Assembly (NCBI GenBank): GCA_923184405.1
Contig: OV299793.1
Coordinates: forward strand, 135,878-199,877
Source of the DNA: Neisseria meningitidis
Lineage (GTDB): Bacteria > Pseudomonadota > Gammaproteobacteria > Burkholderiales > Neisseriaceae
Length of the DNA: 64,000 bases
Reading direction: 5' to 3'
Shown in pieces: positions 23,412-34,168 of this stretch. The position numbers were made by a program, and so were the translations under genes. Under the pieces are notes generated by a model. That model was not told the DNA's origin. It saw nothing but the letters and a program-made list of their open reading frames with translations, and ran no database searches. Numbering within the stretch: the first letter of the stretch is position 1; every line of letters starts with the position of its first letter.

Positions 23412-23721
23412 ATCAACAACGTTTGACTCAAGTGATTTTGGCACCTATCGTTTCTGAAAAAGCAACGTATTGGCTGAAAAACGCAACCAAATGACGTTTA
23501 AAGTTTTGGCAAATGCAGCCAAACCTGAAATCAAAGCGGCTGTCGAGCTGCTGTTCGGTGTTCAAGTTGCTTCTGTAACTACCGTTACAACTAAAGGCAA
23601 AACTAAGCGTTTTGGTCGTACTTTGGGCCGCCGCAGCGATGTTAAAAAAGCTTATGTAAGCTTGGCTGCTAGTCAAGAGTTGGATTTGGAAGCCGCTGCT
23701 GCAGCTGCAGATAAGGAATAA
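23408..23721 (+). CDS. rplW: 50S ribosomal protein L23 (frameshifted)
   Basis: L23, about 104 residues, lies at the tunnel exit and docks trigger factor and SRP. It starts [18 protein letters not shown] in an ATGA overlap with rplD. One A is missing near 23460 ([16 protein letters not shown]). The rest reads [18 protein letters not shown] and the rRNA-binding [20 protein letters not shown], ending in an alanine-rich tail. Confidence 0.92.
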
Positions 23722-23726
23722 ACAAA

Positions 23727-24561
23727 ATGGCAATCGTTAAAATGAAGCCGACCTCTGCAGGCCGTCGCGGCATGGTTCGCGTGGTAACAGAAGGTTTGCA
23801 CAAAGGTGCACCTTATGCACACCTGCTGGAAAAGAAAAATTCTACTGCCGGCCGTAACAATAATGGTCTTATCACTACCCGTCATAAAGGCGATGGTCAT
23901 AAACACCATTACCGTGTTGTAGACTTTAAACGTAACAAAGACGGCATTCCTGCTAAAGTAAAGCGTATCGAATACGATCCTAACCGTACTGCATTCATCG
24001 CACTGTTGTGCTATGCAGACGGCGAGCGTCGTTACATCATTGCTCCTCGCGGTATTCAAGCCGTTGCTGTATTAGTTTCCGGCGCTGAAGCTTCTATCAA
24101 AGTAGCCAACACGCTGCCGATACGCAACATTCCCGTTGGTACGACTATCCACTGTATCGAAATGAAACCCGGTAAAGGTGCTCAAATCGCACGTTCTGCC
24201 GGTGATTCTGCGATATTGATGGCTAAAGAAGGCAAGTACGCTCAAGTCCGTCTGCGCTCTGGCGAAGTCCGTAAAATCAACGTAAATTGCCGTGCGACCA
24301 TCGATGAAGTCGGTAACGAAGAGCAAAGCCTGAAAAAAATCGGTAAAGCCAGTGACAACCGTTGGCGCGGTATTCGTCCGACCGTACGCGGTGTTGTCAT
24401 GAATCCTGTCGATCACCCGCATGGTGGTGGTGAAAGCCGTACGGGCGAGAGCACGCGAACCGGTCAGCCCATGGGGTACTCCTGCTAAAGGCTACCGCAC
24501 TCGTAATAACAAACGCACGGATAACATGATTGTTCGTCGCCGTTACTCAAATAAAGGTTAA
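23727..24561 (+). CDS. rplB: 50S ribosomal protein L2 (frameshifted)
   Basis: L2, 277 residues expected, is needed for subunit joining and peptidyl transfer. It starts [19 protein letters not shown]. The conserved [11 protein letters not shown] loop holds the essential histidine. An extra C near 24469 breaks the frame in the stretch [17 protein letters not shown], and the true end is TAA 24559-24561 after RRRYSNKG. The segment just before the break ([10 protein letters not shown]) also looks altered. Confidence 0.93.
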
Positions 24562-24567
24562 TTTAGT

Positions 24568-24844
24568 ATGGCTCGTTCATTGAAAAAAGGCCCATATGTA
24601 GACCTGCATTTGCTGAAAAAAGTAGATGCTGCTCGCGCAAGCAACGACAAACGCCCGATTAAAACCTGGTCTCGTCGTTCTACCATTCTGCCTGATTTTA
24701 TCGGTCTGACCATTGCTGTGCACAACGGCCGCACCCATGTGCCTGTGTTTATCAGCGACAATATGGTTGGTCATAAATTAGGCGAATTCTCATTGACCCG
24801 TACCTTTAAAGGCCACTTGGCCGATAAAAGGCTAAAAGAAATAA
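24568..24844 (+). CDS. rpsS: 30S ribosomal protein S19 (C-terminal frameshift)
   Basis: S19, 92 residues, lies in the 30S head near the A-site t[22 protein letters not shown] and [20 protein letters not shown] are diagnostic. One A is lost in the last ten codons, so the open frame ends RLKEIR rather than KKAKKK; restoring it ends the gene at TAA 24842-24844 and leaves 8 bases to rplV. Confidence 0.93.
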
Positions 24845-24852
24845 GGTGAATC

Positions 24853-25179
24853 ATGAGAGTAAATGCACAACATAAAAATGCCCGTATCTCTGCTCAAAAG
24901 GCTCGTTTGGTAGCTGATTTGATTCGTGGTAAAGACGTTGCCCAAGCTTTGAATATTTTGGCTTTCAGTCCTAAAAAGGTGCCGAGCTGATTAAAAAGTA
25001 TTGGAGTCAGCTATTGCTAATGCCGAGCACAATAACGGTGCGGACATTGATGAACTGAAAGTGGTAACTATCTTTGTTGACAAAGGCCCAAGCTTGAAAC
25101 GTTTCAAGCTCGCGCCAAAGGTCGCGGTAACCGCATCGAAAAACAAACTTGTCATATCAATGTGACAGTGGGTAACTAA
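24853..25179 (+). CDS. rplV: 50S ribosomal protein L22 (three frameshifts)
   Basis: L22, 109 residues, whose beta hairpin lines the exit tunnel. It starts [18 protein letters not shown]. Three single-base losses, near 24976, 25004 and 25108, split it so that no long frame survives. The pieces [36 protein letters not shown] and [19 protein letters not shown] join into a normal L22. The macrolide-relevant hairpin [12 protein letters not shown] appears unaltered. Confidence 0.88.
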
Positions 25180-25188
25180 GGAAAAGCT

Positions 25189-25879
25189 ATGGGACAAAGA
25201 TTAACCCTACAGGCTTTCGCCTGGCGGTAACTAAAGACTGGGCTTCAAAATGGTTTGCTAAAGCACCGACTTTTCTACTGTTTTGAAGCAGGATATCGAT
25301 GTTCGCAATTATTTGCGTCAAAAATTGGCCAATGCTTCGGTTGGTCGAGTGGTTATTGAACGCCCTGCAAAATCTGCACGCATTACCATTCACTCCGCTC
25401 GTCCGGGTGTGGTTATCGGTAAAAAAGGTGAGGATATCGAGGTTTTGAAACGTGACTTGCAAGTCTTGATGGGTGTACCTGTTCATGTAAATATTGAAGA
25501 GATCCGCCGTCCTGAGTTGGATGCTCAAATTATTGCTGACGGTATTGCCCAGCAGTTGGAAAAGCGCGTTCAATTCCGTCGTGCTATGAAACGAGCAATG
25601 CAAAATGCAATGCGTTCTGGTGCTAAAGGCATTAAGATTATGACTTCAGGCCGTCTGAATGGTGCGGATATTGCCCGTAGCGAATGGTATCGTGAAGGTC
25701 GCGTGCCATTGCATACTTTACGTGCAAATGTAGATTATGCAACCAGCGAAGCGCACACCACATATGGTGTATTGGGTCTGAAAGTTTGGGTTTATACGGA
25801 AGGCAATATTAAATCTTCCAAACCTGAACATGAGAGTAAACAAAGAAAGGCAGGTAGACGTAATGCTGCAGCCAACTAG
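25189..25879 (+). CDS. rpsC: 30S ribosomal protein S3 (N-terminal frameshifts)
   Basis: S3, about 230 residues, forms part of the mRNA entry channel helicase. The first 30 codons after ATG 25189 ([24 protein letters not shown]) are broken by small shifts near 25204 and 25270. From [15 protein letters not shown] the frame is open. [17 protein letters not shown] is the KH-domain GxxG region and [16 protein letters not shown] the C-terminal motif. It overlaps rplP by 17 bases. Confidence 0.93.
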
Positions 25880-26278
25880 ACTGAAATACCGTAAGCAACA
25901 AAAGGGTCGCAATACTGGCATCGCTACTCGCGGTAATAAGGTAGTTTCGGTGAGTTCGGCTTGAAAGCCGTAGGTCGTGGTCGTTTGACTGCCCGTCAAA
26001 TCGAAGCTGCTCGTCGTGCAATGACCCGTCATATCAAACGTGGTGGTCGTATTTGGATTCGTGTATTCCCTGATAAACCGATTACTGAAAAGCCTATTCA
26101 AGTTCGTATGGGTGGCGGTAAAGGTAACGTGGAATATTACATTGCCGAAATTAAACCAGGTAAAGTGTTGTATGAAATGGATGGCGTTCCAGAGGAACTG
26201 GCTCGTGAAGCATTCGAGTTGGCTGCTGCCAAATTGCCTATTCCTACAACCTTTGTAGTAAGACAGGTGGGTCAATAA
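25863..26278 (+). CDS. rplP: 50S ribosomal protein L16 (frameshifted)
   Basis: L16, 138 residues, supports A-site tRNA accommodation. It starts inside the rpsC end at ATG 25863 ([17 protein letters not shown]). One A is missing near 25940 (GNKVSFGEF). The remainder is open: [36 protein letters not shown] and [13 protein letters not shown]. The stop overlaps the rpmC start (TAATG). Confidence 0.93.
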
Positions 26279-26469
26279 TGAAAGCAAATGAATTGAAAGA
26301 CAAATCCGTTGAGCAGTTGAATGCAGATTTGTTGGACTTGTTGAAAGCTCAGTTTGGCTTACGTATGCAAAACGCTACCGGTCAATTAGGCAAACCAAGT
26401 GAATTGAAACGTGTACGTCGCGATATTGCTCGTATTAAAACCGTTTTAACTGAAAAAGGTGCTAAGTAA
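26278..26469 (+). CDS. rpmC: 50S ribosomal protein L29
   Basis: Intact 63-residue L29, two helices packed by the tunnel exit beside L23. [18 protein letters not shown] and [15 protein letters not shown] are typical. It is coupled by TAATG overlaps to rplP before and rpsQ after. Confidence 0.95.
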   Translation: MKANELKDKSVEQLNADLLDLLKAQFGLRMQNATGQLGKPSELKRVRRDIARIKTVLTEKGAK

Positions 26470-26732
26470 TGAGCGAAACTAAAAATGTTCGTACTTTGCA
26501 AGGCAAAGTAGTAAGCGACAAAATGGATAAAACCGTAACAGTATTGGTTGAGCGTAAAGTAAAACATCCGCTGTATGGTAAGATTATTCGGTTATCTACT
26601 AAAATCCATGCCCATGATGAAAATAATCAATATGGAATTGGTGATGTGGTTGTTATATCGGAATCCCGTCCATTGTCAAAAACTAAATCTTGGGTTGTCA
26701 GTGAGCTGGTTGAGAAAGCACGTTCTATTTAA
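26469..26732 (+). CDS. rpsQ: 30S ribosomal protein S17
   Basis: Intact 87-residue S17, an early 30S assembly protein with an OB fold. [39 protein letters not shown] and the C-terminal [15 protein letters not shown] are diagnostic. Last gene of the S10 operon. A 221-base spacer follows. Confidence 0.95.
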   Translation: MSETKNVRTLQGKVVSDKMDKTVTVLVERKVKHPLYGKIIRLSTKIHAHDENNQYGIGDVVVISESRPLSKTKSWVVSELVEKARSI

Positions 26733-26757
26733 GAATTAAAGCAACGTGCTTGGAATG

Positions 26758-26806
26758 GGAAACGAAGTATTGCAGCAAATTTAATTTGCGTGTAAACTTC
26801 GTTTCC
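26758..26806 (+). other. Long hairpin between S10 and spc operons
   Basis: GGAAACGAAGT and ACTTCGTTTCC form an 11-bp perfect stem. Inside it GCAAAT and ATTTGC can add a second stem. No strong T run follows, so it could be an attenuator or processing site. The rest of the 221-base spacer to rplN includes a smaller CCTTTCGGGG fold and no open frame. Confidence 0.65.
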
Positions 26807-26953
26807 TGTCTTTCAGTTTCTTCTGGAAGTTTCTTCCCTTTCGGGGTCCAAGACTGGTTTACTTGAACCGCAAGGTTTCATTTAATAAGCAGCGGCTTTG
26901 CTGTAAGTTATCTGAAAGTGGTAAATTAAGTTGGTTAATTTAAAGGTAATAAC

Positions 26954-27322
26954 ATGATTCAAATGCAGACCATCTTAGATGTGGCTGATAACTCTGGTGC
27001 GCGTCGCGTAATGTGTATCAAGGTATTGGGCGGATCTAAGCGTCGCTACGCTTCTGTTCGCGATATTATTAAAGTGGCAGTTAAAGATGCGGCTCCGCGT
27101 GGCCGTGTCAAAAAAGGCGATGTATATAATGCGGTAGTTGTTCGTACTGCTAAGGGTGTACGTCGTCCTGATGGTGCGTTAATTAAATTCGATAACAATG
27201 CCGCCGTGTTACTGAATAATAAACTTGAACCTTTGGGTACTCGTATCTTTGGTCCAGTAACCCGTGAATTGCGTACTGAGCGATTTATGAAAATCGTTTC
27301 ATTGGCACCTGAAGTATTATAA
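26954..27322 (+). CDS. rplN: 50S ribosomal protein L14
   Basis: Intact 122-residue L14, at the subunit interface and the binding site of the silencing factor Rsf[39 protein letters not shown] and [18 protein letters not shown] are diagnostic. First gene of the spc operon, with AAAGGTAATAAC upstream. Confidence 0.95.
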   Translation: MIQMQTILDVADNSGARRVMCIKVLGGSKRRYASVRDIIKVAVKDAAPRGRVKKGDVYNAVVVRTAKGVRRPDGALIKFDNNAAVLLNNKLEPLGTRIFGPVTRELRTERFMKIVSLAPEVL

Positions 27323-27333
27323 GGAATGGCACG

Positions 27334-27657
27334 ATGAATAAAATCATTAAAGGCGATAGGGTTGTAGTAATTGCTGGTAAGGATAAAGGTAAGCAGGGTC
27401 AAGTAGTTCGAGTGTTGGGTGATAAAGTTGTTGTTGAGGGCGTTAATGTTGTAAAACGCCATCAAAAACCTAATCCAATGCGTGGCATTGAGGGCGGTAT
27501 TATTACTAAAGAAATGCCTTTGGATATTTCTAATATCGCAATCCTGAATCCGGAAACTAATAAAGCGGACCGTGTTGGTATTAAGCTGATTGAAAATGAA
27601 GGCAAAGTTAAACGCGTTCGTTTCTTCAAATCAAATGGCTCTATCATTGGGGCATAA
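27334..27657 (+). CDS. rplX: 50S ribosomal protein L24
   Basis: Intact 107-residue L24, an assembly initiator protein with a KOW motif ([20 protein letters not shown]). Also [14 protein letters not shown]. Ten bases after rplN and nine before rplE. Confidence 0.94.
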   Translation: MNKIIKGDRVVVIAGKDKGKQGQVVRVLGDKVVVEGVNVVKRHQKPNPMRGIEGGIITKEMPLDISNIAILNPETNKADRVGIKLIENEGKVKRVRFFKSNGSIIGA

Positions 27658-27666
27658 GGAGATAAC

Positions 27667-28204
27667 ATGGCTCGGTTGAGAGAGTTTTATAAAGAGACAG
27701 TTGTTCCTGAATTGGTTAAACAATTTGGTTACAAATCAGTAATGGAAGTCCCGCGTATTGAAAAAATCACCTTGAATATGGGTGTGGGTGAGGCTGTTGC
27801 TGAAAAAAAGTTATGGAACATGCTGTTTCCGATTTAGAGAAAATTGCAGGTCAAAAACAGGTTGTTACTGTTGCCCGTAAATCTATCGCAGGTTTTAAAA
27901 TCCGTGATAACTATCCGGTTGGTTGCAAAGTAACATTGCGTCGTGATCAAATGTTTGAATTCTTGGATCGTTTGATTACTATTGCATTACCTCGCGTACG
28001 TGACTTCCGTGGTGTGAGCGGTAAATCATTTGATGGCCGTGGCAATTACAATATGGGTGTTCGTGAGCAAATTATTTTTCCGGAAATTGAATACGATAAA
28101 ATTGATGCTTTGCGTGGTTTGAATATTACTATTACTACTACAGCAAAACCGATGAGGAAGCGAAAGCTTTATTGTCATTGTTTAAATTTCCGTTCAAAGG
28201 ATAA
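27667..28204 (+). CDS. rplE: 50S ribosomal protein L5 (two frameshifts)
   Basis: L5, 179 residues, binds 5S rRNA and contacts P-site tRNA. It starts [20 protein letters not shown]. An A is missing near 27809 ([18 protein letters not shown]) and another near 28149 ([17 protein letters not shown]). The conserved block [20 protein letters not shown] lies between the lesions. Ends FPFKG before TAA 28202-28204. Confidence 0.93.
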
Positions 28205-28206
28205 TC

Positions 28207-28512
28207 ATGGCTAAGAAAGCACTTATTAATCGTAATCTGAAACGTCAAGCTTTGGCTAAAAAATATGCGGCTAAACGCGCGGCAATTAAAGCGGTAATCA
28301 ATGATTCGAATGCAACTGAGGAAGAGCGTTTTGAGGCTCGTTTGAGGTTTCAATCCATTCCTCGTAATGCGGCACCTGTGCGTCAACGTCGTCGTTGTGC
28401 TTTGACAGGTCGCCCTCGTGGTACTTTCCGTAAATTTGGTTTGGGTCGTATTAAAATCCGTGAAATCGCCATGCGTGGCGAAATTCCAGGTGTTGTTAAA
28501 GCCAGCTGGTAA
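28207..28512 (+). CDS. rpsN: 30S ribosomal protein S14, long zinc-independent form
   Basis: Intact 101-residue S14. The length and the absence of paired CxxC motifs mark the zinc-independent (C-minus) form. [20 protein letters not shown] and the C-terminal [19 protein letters not shown] are typical. It begins 2 bases after the rplE stop. Confidence 0.94.
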   Translation: MAKKALINRNLKRQALAKKYAAKRAAIKAVINDSNATEEERFEARLRFQSIPRNAAPVRQRRRCALTGRPRGTFRKFGLGRIKIREIAMRGEIPGVVKASW

Positions 28513-28527
28513 TAGGAGTAATTAAGA

Positions 28528-28920
28528 ATGAGTATGCATGATCCTATTTCCGATATGTTGACTCGTATCCGCAATGCGCAACGTGCTAATAAAGCAGCGG
28601 TTGCAATGCCTTCTTCAAAATTAAAGTGTGCTATTGCAAAGGTATTGAAAGAAGAAGGATATATTGAGGACTTCGCAGTTTCATCTGACGTAAAGTCTAT
28701 ATTGGAAATTCAATTAAAATACTATGCAGGTCGTCCTGTAATTGAACAAATCAAGCGTGTATCTCGCCCCGGTTTGCGTATTTATAAAGCGTCTAGTGAG
28801 ATTCCAAGTGTTATGAATGGCTTGGGTATTGCTATTGTTAGTACTTCTAAAGGTGTAATGACTGATCGTAAAGCACGTTCTCAAGGTGTTGGTGGTGAGT
28901 TGTTATGCATTGTAGCCTAG
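28528..28920 (+). CDS. rpsH: 30S ribosomal protein S8
   Basis: Intact 130-residue S8, which binds helix 21 of 16S rRNA and in E. coli represses the spc operon at rpl[21 protein letters not shown] and the C-terminal [19 protein letters not shown] are diagnostic. Confidence 0.94.
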
Positions 28921-28933
28921 TGGAGGAAAAGAA

Positions 28934-29466
28934 ATGTCACGTGTCGCAAAAAACCCAGTGACTGTTCCCGCTGGTGTAGAAGTAAAATTTGGAACAGAGG
29001 CATTAGTTATTAAGGGTAAGAACGGTGAATTGTCTTTTCCTTTGCATTCTGATGTAGCCATTGAATTTAATGATGGCAAATTGGCTTTTGTTGCGAATAA
29101 CAGCAGTAAACAAGCAAATGCAATGTCTGGTACTGCTCGCGCATTAGTCAGCAATATGGTTAAAGGTGTTTCAGAAGGTTTTGAGAAAAGATTGCAATTG
29201 ATAGGTGTGGGTTATCGTGCTCAAGCACAAGGTAAAATCTTGAATCTGTCTTTGGGTTTTTCTCATCCGATCGTATATGAAATGCCTGAAGGTGTCTCCG
29301 TTCAAACTCCTAGCCAAACAGAGATTGTTTTAACATACTGGATAAACAAGTTGTTGGTCAAGTTGCTGCTGAGATTCGTGCGTTCCGTGCTCCTGAGCCT
29401 TATAAAGGTAAAGGTGTTCGCTATGTAGGAGAAGTAGTGGTAATGAAAGAAGCCAAGAAAAAATAA
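28934..29466 (+). CDS. rplF: 50S ribosomal protein L6 (frameshifted)
   Basis: L6, 177 residues, near the sarcin-ricin loop. [19 protein letters not shown] and [20 protein letters not shown] are clear. Near 29335 five bases stand where six are expected (after TEIVLT), shifting the frame. The tail continues [30 protein letters not shown] and ends EAKKK before TAA 29464-29466. Confidence 0.93.
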
Positions 29467-29479
29467 TTGAGGTTCACTA

Positions 29480-29833
29480 ATGGATAAACATACAACCCGA
29501 CTCCGTCGTGCACGCAAAACCCGTGCTCGTATTGCGGACTTGAAAATGGTAAGATTATGTGTGTTCCGAAGCAATAATCATATTTATGCTCAAGTAATTA
29601 GTGCTGAAGGTGATAAAGTATTGGCTCAAGCCTCTACATTGGAAGCTGAGGTGCGCGGTAGTCTGAAATCTGGAAGCAATGTTGAAGCAGCTGCAATAGT
29701 TGGTAAACGTATCGCTGAAAAAGCTAAAGCAGCAGGTGTAGAAAAGGTTGCATTTGATCGTTCAGGTTTCCAATATCACGGTCGTGTGAAGGCTTTGACT
29801 GAAGCTGCTCGTGAAAATGGTTTAAGCTTCTAA
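29480..29833 (+). CDS. rplR: 50S ribosomal protein L18
   Basis: Intact 117-residue L18, which brings 5S rRNA into the 50S subunit. The basic N-terminus ([18 protein letters not shown]) and the C-terminal [20 protein letters not shown] are typical. Confidence 0.94.
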   Translation: MDKHTTRLRRARKTRARIADLKMVRLCVFRSNNHIYAQVISAEGDKVLAQASTLEAEVRGSLKSGSNVEAAAIVGKRIAEKAKAAGVEKVAFDRSGFQYHGRVKALTEAARENGLSF

Positions 29834-29851
29834 ATATTTGGAGACTTTCAG

Positions 29852-30370
29852 ATGGCAAAACATGAAATTGAAGAACACGGTGACGGTCTGATTGAAAAGA
29901 TGGTCGCAGTTAACCGCGTAACCAAAGTAGTTAAAGGTGGTCGCATCATGGCTTTCTCTGCACTAACTGTTGTTGGTGATGGAGATGGTCGTATTGGTAT
30001 GGGTAAAGGTAAATCAAAAGAAGTGCCAGTTGCAGTTCAAAAGGCGATGGATCAAGCACGACGCTCTATGATTAAAGTACCATTGAAAAATGGTACGATT
30101 CATCATGAGGTTATTGGTCGACATGGTGCTACTAAAGTATTTATGCAGCCTGCTAAAGAGGGTAGTGGCGTAAAAGCCAGTGGACCTATGCGTTTGGTTT
30201 TTGATGCTATGGGCATTCATAATATCTCCGCCAAAGTGCACGGATCTACTAACCCATATAATATCGTACGTGCAACATTAGATGGTTTGTCTAAGTTGCA
30301 TACTCCTGCTGATATCGCAGCCAAACGTGGCTTGACAGTGGAAGACATTTTGGGAGTTAACCATGGCTGA
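29852..30370 (+). CDS. rpsE: 30S ribosomal protein S5
   Basis: Intact 172-residue S5, at the mRNA entry channel, where it affects fidelity. [19 protein letters not shown] is the double-stranded-RNA-like domain and [16 protein letters not shown] follows. It overlaps rpmD by 8 bases. Confidence 0.95.
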   Translation: MAKHEIEEHGDGLIEKMVAVNRVTKVVKGGRIMAFSALTVVGDGDGRIGMGKGKSKEVPVAVQKAMDQARRSMIKVPLKNGTIHHEVIGRHGATKVFMQPAKEGSGVKASGPMRLVFDAMGIHNISAKVHGSTNPYNIVRATLDGLSKLHTPADIAAKRGLTVEDILGVNHG

Positions 30371-30548
30371 ACAGAAAAAGATTAGAGTTACATTGGTTAA
30401 AAGCCTGATTGGTACAATTGAATCTCATCGTGCATGTGCACGCGGTTTAGGTTTGCGTCGTCGCGAGCATACGGTAGAGGTTTTAGATACCCCTGAAAAC
30501 CGTGGTATGATTAATAAAATCAGCTACTTGTTGAAAGTGGAGTCTTGA
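30363..30548 (+). CDS. rpmD: 50S ribosomal protein L30
   Basis: Intact 61-residue L30. [20 protein letters not shown] and [18 protein letters not shown] are diagnostic. It overlaps rpsE by 8 bases and is separated from rplO by one base. Confidence 0.94.
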   Translation: MAEQKKIRVTLVKSLIGTIESHRACARGLGLRRREHTVEVLDTPENRGMINKISYLLKVES

Positions 30549-30549
30549 T

Positions 30550-30984
30550 ATGTTTTTGAATACAATTCAACCTGCTGTTGGTGCTACGCATGCTGGTCGT
30601 CGTGTTGGACGCGGTATTGGTAGTGGTCTTGGCAAAACGGGTGGTCGTGGTCATAAAGGTCAAAAGAGTCGGTCTGGTGGGTTTCATAAGGTGGGTTTCG
30701 AGGGTGGTCAAATGCCCTTGCAACGACGCCTCCCTAAAAGAGGTTTTAAATCTTTAACAGCATCAGCTAATGCACAGCTTCGTTTAAGTGAACTGGAATC
30801 AATTGCTGTTAATGAGATTGATATTTTGGTCTTAAAGCAAGCGGGTCTGATTGCATCTACAGTCTCTAATGTTAAAGTTATTGCTTCCGGTGAAATTTCT
30901 AAGGCAGTTGCTTTGAAGGGTATTAAAGTTACCAAAGGTGCGAGAGCTGCTATCGAGGCTGTTGGTGGTAAGATTGAAATGTAA
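30550..30984 (+). CDS. rplO: 50S ribosomal protein L15
   Basis: Intact 144-residue L15, a late-binding tether across 23S rRNA domains. The glycine/arginine-rich N-terminus ([20 protein letters not shown]) and [18 protein letters not shown] are diagnostic. Followed at 11 bases by secY. Confidence 0.94.
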   Translation: MFLNTIQPAVGATHAGRRVGRGIGSGLGKTGGRGHKGQKSRSGGFHKVGFEGGQMPLQRRLPKRGFKSLTASANAQLRLSELESIAVNEIDILVLKQAGLIASTVSNVKVIASGEISKAVALKGIKVTKGARAAIEAVGGKIEM

Positions 30985-30995
30985 GGTTTAATATT

Positions 30996-32305
30996 GTGGC
31001 TAATCAACAAACGTCATCAGGTTCATCCAAATTTGGAGATCTTAAGAAACGTCTTTTGTTTCTATTTGGAGCATTGATTGTTTTTCGAATTGGTGCCCAT
31101 ATACCCGTACCTGGAGTTGATGCTGTTGCTTTAGCTAAATTATACGAAAGCGCTGGAAACGGCATCCTGGGAATATTGAATATGTTTTCCGGTGGGTCGT
31201 TAGAGCGCTTTAGTATATTTGCAATAGGAATTATGCCATATATTTCAGCTTCTATTATTGTACAGCTCGCTTCTGAAATTTTGCCATCATTGAAGGCTTT
31301 AAAAAAGAAGGGGAGGCTGGTAGAAAGGTAATTACGAAATATACTAGGTATGGTACTGTTTTGTTAGCAATTCTTCAAAGTCTAGGTGTTGCATCTTTCG
31401 TATTTCAGCAAGGAATTGTTGTAACAAGTTCATTTGAGTTTCATGTTTCCACGGTAGTTTCTTTGGTAACGGGAACCATGTTTCTTATGTGGCTTGGGGA
31501 GCAAATTACTGAAAGGGGTATCGGGAACGGTATTTCTTTAATCATTACGGCAGGTATTGCTTCAGGTATTCCTTCGGGTATTGCAAAGCTGGTTACACTG
31601 ACGAACCAAGGTTCTATGAGCATGCTTACGGCGTTGTTTATTGTATTTGGTGCCTTATTATTAATTTATTTGGTTGTATACTTTGAAAGTGCACAGCGGA
31701 AGATTCCTATTCATTATGCAAAACGCCAGTTTAATGGTAGGGCGGGTAGTCAAAATACGCATATGCCTTTCAAGTTGAATATGGCTGGTGTTATTCCCCC
31801 AATTTTTGCTTCCAGTATTATTCTATTTCCATCTACTCTTTTAGGTTGGTTTGGTTCGGCTGATACAAATAGTGTTTTGCACAAAATAGCTGGATTGTTA
31901 CAACACGGTCAATTGCTGTATATGGCTTTATTTGCAGCGACAGTTATTTTCTTTTGTTATTTTTATACGGCTTTGGTTTTTAGCCCTAAAGAAATGGCAG
32001 AGAATTTAAAAAAGAGTGGTGCTTTTGTTCCTGGGATTAGACCTGGTGAGCAGACCTCTAGGTATTTAGAAAAAGTTGTATTACGTTTGACATTGTTTGG
32101 AGCTCTTTATATTACAACTATTTGTTTAATTCCAGAGTTCTTAACTACGGTTTTAAATGTACCTTTTTATTTGGGTGGCACGTCTTTGTTGATTCTAGTT
32201 GTTGTAACGATGGATTTTAGTACACAAATAAATTCGTATAGGCTTACTCAACAGTATGATAAGTTAATGACTCGTTCAGAAATGAAATCATTTTCTCGGA
32301 AATAG
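30996..32305 (+). CDS. secY: Preprotein translocase subunit SecY (frameshifted)
   Basis: SecY, about 436 residues and ten membrane spans, forms the protein-conducting channel with SecE. It starts at GTG 30996 ([19 protein letters not shown]). [10 protein letters not shown] and the plug-region [19 protein letters not shown] are conserved. An A is missing near 31312 ([20 protein letters not shown]), splitting the frame. The second part holds the remaining spans and [16 protein letters not shown], ending [12 protein letters not shown]. Confidence 0.93.
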
Positions 32306-32309
32306 AATT

Positions 32310-32528
32310 ATGGCGAAAGAAGATACTATCCAAATGCAAGGTGAAATTCTTGAAACTTTACCTAATGCAACATTTAAAGTAAAACTTGAGAATGACCATA
32401 TTGTATTGGGTCATATTTCTGGGAAGATGCGGATGCATTACATTCGTATTTCTCCGGGAGATAAGGTCACAGTAGAGCTGACACCTTATGATCTAACTAG
32501 GGCTCGAATCGTTTTCAGAGCAAGATAA
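32310..32528 (+). CDS. infA: Translation initiation factor IF-1
   Basis: Intact 72-residue IF-1, an OB-fold protein occupying the 30S A site during initiation. [20 protein letters not shown] and [20 protein letters not shown] are diagnostic. Four bases after secY, a position common in betaproteobacterial spc operons. Confidence 0.95.
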   Translation: MAKEDTIQMQGEILETLPNATFKVKLENDHIVLGHISGKMRMHYIRISPGDKVTVELTPYDLTRARIVFRAR

Positions 32529-32548
32529 ACCAATAAAAGGAAAATAAA

Positions 32549-32662
32549 ATGCGTGTACAACCATCTGTTAAGAAAATTTGCCGAAATTGCAAGATTATTC
32601 GTCGAAATCGTGTAGTTCGTGTAATTTGTACTGATCTCCGTCACAAACAGCGTCAAGGTTAA
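32549..32662 (+). CDS. rpmJ: 50S ribosomal protein L36
   Basis: A complete 37-residue L36, [20 protein letters not shown] followed by [18 protein letters not shown]11, C14, C27 and H32 form the zinc-binding C-plus ribbon. AAAGGAAAA precedes the ATG. It closes the spc operon. Confidence 0.93.
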
Positions 32663-32726
32663 TGGAATATTTCTTTAATGTGATTCTGTGATATAGTGAC
32701 ACACTTTGCCCTAAAAAGGAAAAAAT

Positions 32727-33089
32727 ATGGCTCGTATTGCAGGGGTAAATATCCCTAATAACGCACACATCGTAATTGGTCTTCAGGCTATTTACGGTAT
32801 TGGTGCTACTCGTGCTAAATTGATTTGTGAGGCTGCAAATATTGCGCCTGATACTAAAGCAAAAGATTTGGACGAGACTCAATTAGATGCTTTGCGTGAC
32901 CAAGTTGCCAAGTATGAAGTAGAAGGTGATTTGCGTCGTGAGGTAACTATGAGTATCAAGCGATTGATGGACATGGGCTGCTATCGTGGCTTCCGTCATC
33001 GTCGCGGCTTACCATGCCGCGGTCAACGCACTCGTACAAATGCGCGTACCCGCAAAGGTCCGCGTAAAGCGATTGCTGGTAAGAAATAA
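32727..33089 (+). CDS. rpsM: 30S ribosomal protein S13
   Basis: Intact 120-residue S13, at the head-50S contact. [20 protein letters not shown], the helix-two-turn-helix [13 protein letters not shown] and the basic tail [20 protein letters not shown] are diagnostic. It opens the alpha operon after a 64-base spacer. Confidence 0.95.
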
Positions 33090-33108
33090 ATTTTAAGGAA
33101 TTTTATTA

Positions 33109-33504
33109 ATGGCTAAAGCAAACACAGCTTCACGTGTACGTAAAAAAGTACGTAAAACCGTGAGTGAGGGTATTGTGCACGTTCATGCATCTTTCAACAA
33201 TACCATCATTACAATCACTGACCGTCAAGGCAATGCGTTGTCTTGGGCTACCTCTGGCGGCGCTGGTTTTAAAGGTTCTCGTAAAAGTACACCATTTGCA
33301 GCACAAGTTGCAGCAGAAGCAGCTGGTAAAGTTGCCCAAGAGTATGGCGTTAAAAATTTAGAGGTTCGTATTAAAGGTCCAGGTCCAGGTCGCGAATCCT
33401 CTGTACGTGCTTTGAATGCTCTTGGTTTCAAGATTACCAGCATTACTGACGTTACCCCGTTGCCTCATAACGGTTGCCGTCCGCCTAAAAAACGTCGTAT
33501 TTAA
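33109..33504 (+). CDS. rpsK: 30S ribosomal protein S11
   Basis: Intact 131-residue S11, on the 30S platform near the E site. [39 protein letters not shown] sequence (here with TSGGAG) and the C-terminal [15 protein letters not shown] are diagnostic. Confidence 0.95.
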
Positions 33505-33523
33505 TATTGGAGTGATTTGAAAC

Positions 33524-34143
33524 ATGGCACGTTATATTGGCCCTAAATGTAAGTTGGCACGTCGCGAAGGTACGGATTTGTTTTTGAAGAGTGCGCGCCG
33601 CTCTTTGGATTCTAAATGTAAAATTGATTCCGCTCCTGGTCAGCATGGTGCAAAAAACCGCGTTTGTCAGACTATGGTTTGCAGTTGCGTGAAAAACAAA
33701 AAATCCGCCGTATTTATGGCGTATTAGAACGTCAGTTCCGTCGTTATTTCGCAGAAGCTGATCGTCGTAAAGGTTCTACCGACGAGTTGCTGTTGCAGTT
33801 GCTGGAATCTCGTTTGGATAATGTCGTTTATCGTATGGGTTTCGGTTCTACCCGAGCTGAAGCAAGACAGCTTGTTTCTCATAAGGCGATAGTTGTGAAT
33901 GGACAAGTTGTCAATATTCCTTCTTTCCAAGTGAAAGCTGGTGATGTTGTCTCAGTTCGTGAAAAAGCCAAAAAACAGGTACGTATTCAAGAAGCATTGG
34001 GTTTGGCAACTCAAATCGGCTTGCCGGGTTGGGTTTCTGTAGATGCGGATAAACTTGAGGGTGTGTTCAAAAACATGCCGGATCGCTCGGAATTGACAGG
34101 TGATATTAATGAACAGCTGGTGGTAGAGTTCTACTCTAAATAA
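33524..34143 (+). CDS. rpsD: 30S ribosomal protein S4 (frameshifted)
   Basis: S4, 206 residues, nucleates 30S assembly and regulates the alpha operon in E. coli. [20 protein letters not shown] is followed by [11 protein letters not shown]. One A is missing near 33655, after which the frame resumes [20 protein letters not shown]. The S4 RNA-binding domain is at [20 protein letters not shown]. Ends VVEFYSK. Confidence 0.94.
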
Positions 34144-34168
34144 TGCTAGCTCAGTGAGGGACAGTTAA

